NCBI GenBank assembly: GCA_006503475.1
Contig: RSEH01000296.1
Span: forward strand, 1-53,345
Length of the DNA stretch: 53,345 nucleotides
Reading direction: 5' to 3'
From: Stentor roeselii
Taxonomy: Eukaryota; Ciliophora; Heterotrichea; Heterotrichida; Stentoridae
The position numbers and the translations under genes are program-made. A model generated the notes under the pieces. The model was not told the DNA's origin and did no database searches. It worked only from the letters and a program-made list of their open reading frames with translations. Positions 47,100 through 53,345 of this stretch are shown piece after piece. The number at the start of each line of letters is the position of its first letter. Positions within the stretch are counted from its first letter, which is position 1.

Positions 47100-48110
47100 C
47101 TAAAAAACAAGGCAATTTTTTTTATGACTTTTATCAAAAAAAATCTGCCCGCTTTTATTTCTTCTTTCTCTTAAAGAATCTGTTTTTTTTTCCTCAGTCA
47201 TGCAACTTTTCACCTTTTTATGCGGAGTGGTGTAAGGAAGCCAGTCATAAGTTAAGTCCATCATCATTTCATTTCTATTCATCAATTCTCTAAAGCTTCT
47301 TCGAGACATTTCATAATCAGGACAATCATCAAACCCGAGTTGTTTCGAGTACTGCAAAAACTCTTTAAATTCATTAGGCAGTCCTCTACAGAGTTCTTCA
47401 TCAGAAACAGCGACTTTTTTATCCATGATAAATTTGTACTTCTCTAATCGACTCGAAGCGTTCATGCCTTGCCAGGGCAAGGCGCCTTTTAACAGATACA
47501 AAAGGACATAAGCGATACTTTGCAAGTCGTCTCTTCGACTAGGTTCAATTCCAGCGTGAGTATTAATAGAAGCGTATCGAGCTGTTCCAGTCAAATGTTT
47601 TCCTTCTTTATACTCAATATGCTTCAATGTTTTCGGATCACGGAATTTTTTACTGAGGCCAAAGTCGATGATGTAGATCAAAGAAGACTTTCCACCAAGT
47701 CCCACTAAAAAGTTCTCAGGTTTTATATCACGGTGAATGAAGGACTTTGAATGGATGTACTCAATGCGTGTTAACAGCTGGTCTGCCACCATCAACACGG
47801 TTTTTAACGAAAACTTTCGGCTGCACATGTTGAACAAATCTTCGATGTTCGGACCTAAAAGCTCTAAAATCATCATCGTGTGGTTTCCCTCGATACCTGC
47901 CCATTTAAGGATCGGAATTCCTGATCCACCTTGGATTTGCTTTAATACTTTTGACTCGTAGATTAGCTGAGGACTTCGAGATGATAGTCGCTCGATCTTC
48001 ACGGCGAATTCTTCGCCTTTTGATGTACTTGATAAGTAAATCTCGCCGAATGTACCTGCTCCGATTTTTTGCAGGAGAGTGTATTTCCCAGCTACTTTAC
48101 TGTTTAGCAT
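47100..48110 (-). CDS. Casein kinase 1 with C-terminal CaaX-type motif
   Basis: The 336-residue protein is a CK1. It has KIGAGTFGEIYLS, FAVKIE, the catalytic loop HRDIKPENFLVG, IIDFGLSKKFRDP, the CK1-specific LTGTARYASINTHAG and EPSRRDDLQSIAYVLLYLLKGALPWQG. The catalytic domain spans about residues 8-280. The short tail ends KKNCLVF, where C-L-V-F fits a CaaX prenylation signal (X = Phe). CK1s are constitutively active kinases for acidic or primed Ser/Thr. I chose the ATG at 48110 (MLNSKVAGKYTLL). The frame opens at 48197, but those 29 residues (Pro/Ile/Lys-rich) have the G-free leader composition seen at other 5' flanks. Confidence 0.92.
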   Translation of the reverse strand: MLNSKVAGKYTLLQKIGAGTFGEIYLSSTSKGEEFAVKIERLSSRSPQLIYESKVLKQIQGGSGIPILKWAGIEGNHTMMILELLGPNIEDLFNMCSRKFSLKTVLMVADQLLTRIEYIHSKSFIHRDIKPENFLVGLGGKSSLIYIIDFGLSKKFRDPKTLKHIEYKEGKHLTGTARYASINTHAGIEPSRRDDLQSIAYVLLYLLKGALPWQGMNASSRLEKYKFIMDKKVAVSDEELCRGLPNEFKEFLQYSKQLGFDDCPDYEMSRRSFRELMNRNEMMMDLTYDWLPYTTPHKKVKSCMTEEKKTDSLRERRNKSGQIFFDKSHKKNCLVF

Positions 48111-48374
48111 TGTTTTTATGGAAGTTTTTAGATTGGGTTTAGGGTTTTTTTTAATTTTTGGAATAAGGATGGGTGGAAGGGGAATTGGATTCGACATTAT
48201 TTTAGAAGTTTTTTATCATTTTTACTTTGGAGTATTTTATGAATGGGAAGGTTGGGATTGGTTTGTTTGAAGTTGGGATGGTGTTTGAAGGGTTTTGTTT
48301 GGATGGGTTTTTTGGAATTTGGATTTTATTTACGGGTTTGGATTTATTGGATTTTTTGTAGAGTTTTTGATGCT

Positions 48375-49652
48375 TTACTTTGTTAATTTATGTAAAATCA
48401 CAGAACATAATGATGAACCCAAAAAACTACTGGCCAACAACCACAAAGTTGCAAACGATCCATACTCCTTCTGCACATGTCCAGTTAAAATACTTCCAAA
48501 GACCCCAGTAACCAATCCAATGCCACTTAAAAATCCATTCATAAATCCTCGAGTTTCAGTACAATAAATCTCTTGAGAATAAGAATAAAGCAAGCTAAGT
48601 CCAGTCATCATAAAAAGATTAATCAAGCACGATACAAAGCTAGTAGCCCAGATATCAAGATCCATAGAAAGCATTAAAATAAGTAATCCACTGATACAAA
48701 AGCACAAACTCCTAACAGTAACCGACGAATCTTTACTAGTGATCCAATAAGAAGCAATTAAAATCCCAGGTATTCCTGAAAGTTGCTGAAAAAAAATAAC
48801 CGCATACTGCACATGCAACTCATTAACCGACAACAACTGCGGCATAAAATAAAAAAGTGTGCTATAAGGAAAGTTCGTCAAAAGGTACTCCAAAGACAAC
48901 AAAACCGTAACCATTAAAAAATCCTCATCTTTATTCGATTTCCCTTCTTCCTTCTCAAAGCTCTGAGTATGAAACTCTCCTGAATTCAATTCAGCCATTT
49001 TCTGTAAAGTGCTTTCAAGTCTCAAGTCGCCTCTATCATATAAAAACATTGGACTTTCCAGTATAAATCCACGAAAGTAAGTCAAACAAGCACTGGTGAC
49101 AGTACCGACCCATAACAAGAACTTCCAAGCAGATATTTCGGACTGAACAATGACTTCAACTAAGAAAGCAGCGAAGACACTTAAAGAGACTCCGAAACTC
49201 CACCCGACACTGAGAAGGGTCAAAGAGTTGCTTTTGGATTGAGGAATGGATTCCATGAGAATTGTGTAAGCGATCACCATGTCGCCTCCGACTGAATAGC
49301 CGATTATGCACAGGCCTAGGTGAAATGTAAAGGAATAATGGAAAAAACAGAGAAAAATACCTCCTATTGTTGAAACCATTGCTGAGAATTGGAAGACTGG
49401 AGCTCGTCCGAGCTTTCCGACATAGAAAGATTGCGAAAAACAACCGATTAATGAACCGAGGTTTAAAGAGACTGGAAGAAGGAAGATTTCCCAGTACTCG
49501 CCGTCGTAATCTACCATTATCAGAGATGTCACTTCCATCCAGAGCGTTGCGAGAAGGATTGCCTAAGTTTTTAGTACCACTAAACAGTTTATGAAAAGAA
49601 ACTCTTGGTATTTGCCCCAGCCTATTTGTTCTAAGGCCCTGTTTATTATCAT
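48375..49652 (-). CDS. MFS transporter (SV2/sugar-transporter-like), two exons
   Basis: Exons 49578-49652 and 48375-49562 join across a 15-nt intron into 420 residues. Exon 1 gives the typical N-terminal cap ALEQIGWGKYQEFLFINCLV of SV2-like/organic-ion transporters (family pattern G-x-G-R/K-F/Y-Q). About 11-12 hydrophobic helices follow. After the second helix comes GKLGRAPVFQ, corresponding to the conserved D-R-x-G-R-R motif, and later YSVGGDMVIAYTILMESIP, like the family's GxGG...P.Y..E..P. A hydrophilic loop lies near residues 200-225. The substrate cannot be deduced. The second exon alone would start inside helix 1, so the intron call is well supported. Confidence 0.88.
49563..49577 (-). 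other. 15-nt spliceosomal intron in the MFS gene
   Basis: On the minus strand it reads GTACTAAAAACTTAG, phase 0. Unspliced, its last codon is an in-frame TAG. Spliced, it joins CTG-TTT-AGT-G... as TTA-GTG to GCA-ATC and completes transmembrane helix 1. Confidence 0.85.
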
Positions 49653-50029
49653 GATTTATAAAAATGAATTGGTTTTAGACGTTTTTCACTAATTTTAAGG
49701 AATTAATCGTGTTGATCAAATTTCTGAAATATAAAATATCAGGTTTTTTTCAGGACTTTGGTTAAAAGATGTTTATTTTTTTATCAATCTTTTGAATTCA
49801 ATTAAAGGTAAAAAACTTGTAATGAAAATATGAACTTTCGAAAGATCGTTAATGATCTTCCCCATCTTCCAATCTCTAAAACTTTCCAAATCAAATCCAA
49901 AAAAAAAAATCTCAAGGAGTTAACCGAAAAATACTAAAACCCAAATAAAACCAAACCAACAAACCAATAATCATCTCTAATAAACCCATCTAAACAAACC
50001 TTAATCCAAATCCAAATAAAGCCACTTAA
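49653..50029. promoter_or_regulatory. Divergent 5' region, T/G-rich to C/A-rich switch
   Basis: 377 bp between the MFS start (minus) and the next plus-strand start. The left part is T/G-rich and AT-rich on the + strand. From about 49850 the + strand is C/A-rich and almost G-free (for example AACCAAACCAACAAACC). Same pattern as 37759-38033. No defined box recognised. Confidence 0.45.
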
Positions 50030-50947
50030 ATGGACTTAAAAAAGTTCAAGTCAACTCTAGAATCCACTTTCGGCAAGCGTCTAGACAAGTTACAAAAAGA
50101 TCTTCTCTCCACAAAGCTAGACCTCGAAAAAGTGCGATCGAATCTCCAAGACCTGAACAAATTCATCGAAGATAAACACACAAAAAATCGTAAATCTTTA
50201 CAACTCCGTCCAAAAGTCCTTCAAAAAGCTCAAACAAAGCGAGAAAGCGACTTAACTCCTTTAATCCCAGTAGAAGAGTCCAAACAACGTCCGCCAGTCG
50301 TAAAAGAAATAAACGAGTCAAAACAACCTCTTCAAAAGCCAGAACCGCGGCTTAAGTTCCAAATAATTCACCGCGAGTCAAAAAAAGCGAAACCACGACA
50401 ATCACTTGACCAAATAACAAGTCAACTGAAAGACCTGGAACAACATTACCAGATCGAAAACCTCAACTCAAGGACTGACTTTAACATTTCGCTCGGCGCT
50501 AAAAGCGCCTTCGATATCATTAAAGGCATGAATAAGGAAACTTTTAAACTGCCAGAAGTTCCAGATAAGAAAATTTTGTGGGCTTTTGGACTTTTGTTGC
50601 AACTTCTTGGAGAAGATTTCAACCCGGATGGTGAAAATGCTAGGAATAGAGTGCAGAATTTTTTAGATGCTTGTCTTGAATCTGGGAATATTTTAGAGTT
50701 TTTTTTGGCGGCGATTAAAGGGTTTAACTTTGAGAATGAAAATATTGATGGGGTTGAAGAGTATATTTTTGGAAAGGATGAAATGATTGCTCCTCAGATT
50801 TATAATAATGTCAGTCAGTTGTGTGGATTGCTTATGGTTACTTTGAGGGAAGCTGTTGCTTATTGTGGGTTTGTGAAGGGAAAGACACCTATTTGGAGAA
50901 CTTATCAGAGACTTTTGTATAAAAAAAGAAGTTTGGAAGGTGGTTGA
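50030..50947 (+). CDS. Helical protein of unknown function
   Basis: The 305-residue protein has an N-terminal coiled-coil segment (about 8-50, TFGKRLDKLQKDLLSTKLDL), a basic Pro/Gln-rich linker, and from about 165 a helical globular domain with conserved-looking stretches (WAFGLLLQLLGEDFNPDG, FLDACLESGNILEFFLAAIK, VSQLCGLLMVTLREAVAYCG). I do not recognise it. It ends at TGA (50945-50947). If TGA were read as Trp the frame would go on 25 codons, but other genes here do not support that code. Codons are C/A-rich at the 5' end and T/G-rich at the 3' end. Confidence 0.7.
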   Translation: MDLKKFKSTLESTFGKRLDKLQKDLLSTKLDLEKVRSNLQDLNKFIEDKHTKNRKSLQLRPKVLQKAQTKRESDLTPLIPVEESKQRPPVVKEINESKQPLQKPEPRLKFQIIHRESKKAKPRQSLDQITSQLKDLEQHYQIENLNSRTDFNISLGAKSAFDIIKGMNKETFKLPEVPDKKILWAFGLLLQLLGEDFNPDGENARNRVQNFLDACLESGNILEFFLAAIKGFNFENENIDGVEEYIFGKDEMIAPQIYNNVSQLCGLLMVTLREAVAYCGFVKGKTPIWRTYQRLLYKKRSLEGG

Positions 50948-53209
50948 ATGTATGTTTATGGAGAGGTGGTAACTTATTTAATTGAGTTGAGTGATGGTTG
51001 GGTTAATTGGATGATTTATTAGGATTTTTAGAGAAATTTTAGGGTTTTAGATTAAAGAATTTCTGAAATTATGAAAATTTCTGGTTATTTATTTGTTGGT
51101 TATAAAATAATCGCATTTTTATGGAATATTCTGAAAATGATTTTTTTTTTATGAATTATGCTTTGGCAGTGAATATTACTAAGAAATAGAGAAAAAGCAA
51201 ATTTTATATTCTTCGTAATCGGATATAATAATTTATTGAAGACTAAGTCAGTGATTAAAGATTAGTATAAATGATTATCAGTTTTTTGTGTTTCTTTAAA
51301 TTCTTCATGATCAAATTCATCGATTATTAGCTTTTTCGATTAGCTCTAATTCCGTTTCTTCTGCTATTGGGCATGTATGATAAATCGAAGAACTAGGACA
51401 AACTGGGTATCCTGCAATTGTGCAACAATCCAACACTGAATCTGTTTAAATCAAATTCAACAACAGGAAAATTCATAATTTTTTTGTTATCAAAACTTAA
51501 ATAACAACATCGTAGGGTAAGCAGTATTCATAGTCACTTTTTTCTGATGGTGAAAAATTTGCATAGACAGATGCATAAGATTTGATAGGAATTGCATCAC
51601 AATTTTTTTTCATCACTCTTACTTTAAAATTTTTCTTTCGAATATTCGTTCGAAGTCAGGTCAATTATTACATGGGCAGCAGTGGCGATGATTCCTTGTA
51701 TGAATAGATTATCCCTATTCAAGGGTCAAGTTTCTTGATAATGAATCCAGTTCCACCCGACAGAAATTTAACTAAAAATTAGGGTCGATATTGGGAGGTG
51801 GTTGCAAATCAGTTGATTTGAAGTCTAAAGAGTTTGAAGAATCTATCCTCTTCGATATCAGGACATCACCGAATCCAGCTATCTTCATTTTATAATCGAA
51901 GAACATTTTTGTTACGGTATCTTTATTACAATAGTGAAATGAAATTTACATAAAAGCCTATATAAATACAGTGTTGATTGAAATCTAAAACTTTTTCATT
52001 AAACCTTAAAAAGATATGATGCAAACATTTGCTTAAGTATAAGAAGTGCAAAGCAGCATTTTTACTTTAAATTGAAATCAAATAATAATGAATACAAGAT
52101 AATTTTTATATGAAGCTAACGATTTGAACGAAGAAAAATATAAAGGAATGCCATAAGATTAGACTTACTTTAATATTTATCTTACATTTAAGTTTAGAGA
52201 CATAAAGAGTAATAGTTGAAACTTAATAATCCAGATTTTTGCAATCATTACATTTTTTGAATTCTTCTCTTATATATTATATCCTATTTGTAGTTTGACC
52301 AGTATATTTTGTTTGTTTGCTGCGAATAGCATTCGATTAATTTTGACCAATATAATTATAAAATTATTGAATATTTTTATTGTAATAACAAAGTTTTTAC
52401 TATAAAAATCCTTTTAAATCAAATATAATTTAAGGTATTAATTTTATTTGAATGCTCATCATCAACTATATATAAAATTATTGAAGAATACTAGAGATTT
52501 CATGTGAGTATGAAACTACCGATTCAGTTTATTTTTCCCGAATTATCTTTATATATCTTCAATAAAATAAATGAAGGTAGCTCAGGTGCCAGCGATTCTA
52601 CAATTTTAAAGTTCTTAGTTCTTTTTCTAAGAGATTTTTTTGAATTATTATTTTTTGGATGTACTTATTGTTTTCAATGATATCTGGATAGTAAGGACTA
52701 TTGAGGTAATATTTATTAAGGTATGCCAGAATTATCTTAGTCTTTATATTGTCCTTCATTAATTTTATCATTAATGGCGGATATTGATTTTGAATCTTAC
52801 TTAAATAAATATGACGATTCTTCTTTAGTATATTGGTAAATATTTACTCTTGTAGGATTCGTGTCATCTTTTTATAACCTTTTCATCTTGGGTACTCACT
52901 GACTAGTGTGCTCCTTGTTTAATCGTTATCTTTCTCATAATATTTATATAGCTTAGAAAGAGAGAAGACCTGCAGATTAGCTTTGGAATAGCCATCTAAT
53001 TTTATTAAGAATTGAATGAATTATTATAACTATATAAGAAACTATCAATTTTTTATAAATGAAATATTCAAGGAAAAGACTTTTGATATTTAAATTGATT
53101 ATATGCTATTTTATTATTAATTTTAAATATATCTTTAAATTTATGATATAAAAAATTATTAAAATAATAAAATATTTGATTATTCTTATAAAAAATTACA
53201 ATATAATAA
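50948..53209. other. AT-rich gene-poor stretch
   Basis: About 2.3 kb. It holds a frameshifted serine-protease pseudogene at 51317-51888 (listed separately). The rest is AT-rich without an intact gene. A minus-strand open frame at 53068-53253 is mostly low-complexity AT translation and is not taken as a gene. No RNA gene recognised. Confidence 0.55.
51317..51888 (-). pseudogene. Trypsin-like serine protease pseudogene
   Basis: An ATG at 51888 starts a 38-codon frame (MKIAGFGDVLISK...) ending in TAG. In shifted frames the text goes on as SGGTGFIIKKLD, then GIIATAAHVIIDL, then YANFSPSEK...YCLPYDVVI, and finally TIAGYPVCPSSS and a tail to TGA at 51317. TAAHV is the catalytic-His motif of trypsin/HtrA-type proteases, and YDVVI recalls the catalytic-Asp strand. 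At least four frame changes and stops are needed, and no 15/16-nt introns explain them, so it is a pseudogene. The catalytic Ser region is not visible. Confidence 0.55.
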
Positions 53210-53345
53210 AATTGATACCCGGAACCATACTTCGGAACCATACCCCGGACCATTTTCTCTCCTAACAGGTTGCGGGGGTGGCGAGGGTGGTGGGGCAGAA
53301 ATGATGGAAATGGATATGTGTGATGATGAAATGAACTATGCTTAT
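53210..53345 (+). other. GC-rich edge block, possible start of a gene (partial)
   Basis: After more than 1 kb of AT-rich DNA the last ~135 bp become GC-rich. CGGAACCATAC is directly repeated (near 53219 and 53232), and a G-rich run GGGGGTGGCGAGGGTGGTGG at about 53273 could form a G-quadruplex. One + frame is open to the window end and reads TGCGGGEGGGAEMMEMDMCD, a Gly-rich then Met/Asp-rich stretch. The minus strand is open too (HHPRHPRNLLGEKM). Which strand codes, if any, cannot be told from this piece. Confidence 0.3.

Noticed and set aside
48111-48197. 29-residue N-terminal extension of CK1 (MSNPIPLPP...)
   Set aside because: Its composition matches 5' leaders (no G on the coding strand), and CK1 proteins usually start near MLNSKVAGKY.
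50945-51020. TGA read as Trp, extending the 50030 gene by 25 codons (Blepharisma-type code)
   Set aside because: Conserved genes here (GPI, HCF101, LRR, CK1) use TGG for Trp with no internal TGA. The same reading at the LRR gene end would run through a tandem repeat into the opposite gene.
53068-53253. Minus-strand 61-codon frame with GSGYQFYY start
   Set aside because: Most of it is Asn/Lys/Tyr/Ile translation of very AT-rich DNA; only the first 15 codons lie in the GC-rich block.
1-53345. Bacterial or viral contamination
   Set aside because: 15-nt GT-AG introns and clear eukaryotic genes (SNAPC3, LAMTOR2, RPP30, Skp1) are spread across the window.
1-53345. tRNA, rRNA or telomere repeats
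   Set aside because: I looked for T-arm consensus, rRNA-like blocks and short G-rich tandem repeats and found none I could support; a covariance-model scan would be decisive.

Overview
The window looks like macronuclear genomic DNA of a heterotrich ciliate, most likely Stentor or a close relative (inference). Six introns can be read directly. Each is exactly 15 nt, GT...AG, and removing it restores a good reading frame. Long conserved genes (glucose-6-phosphate isomerase, HCF101, CK1, PP2C, RPP30) stay open under the standard code; TGG is used for Trp, and TAA, TAG and TGA all serve as stops. Tiny 15-nt introns plus the standard code fit Stentor better than Blepharisma, which reads TGA as Trp.

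Layout. 1-6300 is an AT-rich, gene-poor island. It holds the end of a WD40 gene running off the left edge, several decayed coding fragments, and one intact gene for a kinase-like/HExxH protein. 6490-27720 is very compact: SDF2-like MIR protein, protein kinase, HCF101-type Fe-S ATPase, SNAPC3, a coiled-coil protein, an acylated-type small protein, a beta-propeller protein, a senescence/spartin-domain protein, Skp1, a B-box/kelch protein, LAMTOR2, PIG-L, a MUT-7-like exonuclease, an acidic nuclear-type protein, small coiled-coil genes, PP2C, RPP30 and GPI. 27720-31200 is a second AT-rich island with a repeat-rich coiled-coil gene and decayed gene copies. 31204-37758 encodes a 2184-residue surface protein that joins a leishmanolysin-like protease to a Cys-rich stalk, a GPS motif and polycystin-1-like membrane segments. 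38030-50950 is compact again: coiled-coil proteins, a homeodomain-like protein, a leucine-rich-repeat protein, casein kinase 1 with a CaaX-type end, and an MFS transporter. 50950-53210 is a third AT-rich island with a frameshifted trypsin-like pseudogene. The last ~135 bp turn GC-rich and may begin another gene.

Gene spacing is extreme. Same-strand genes lie 8, 8, 10 and 15 nt apart (stop to ATG), divergent start codons 17, 26 and 27 nt apart, and one convergent pair shares overlapping stop codons. Two convergent junctions carry tandem duplications that include gene 3' ends.

The most unusual large-scale signal is a sawtooth of strand composition. The + strand drifts from C/A-rich (nearly G-free) to T/G-rich over roughly 1-2 kb, then resets abruptly, often inside genes and regardless of gene strand. 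It is not obvious in the AT-rich islands. All of this was read by eye; no homology search or computation was run, so family names rest on recognised motifs.
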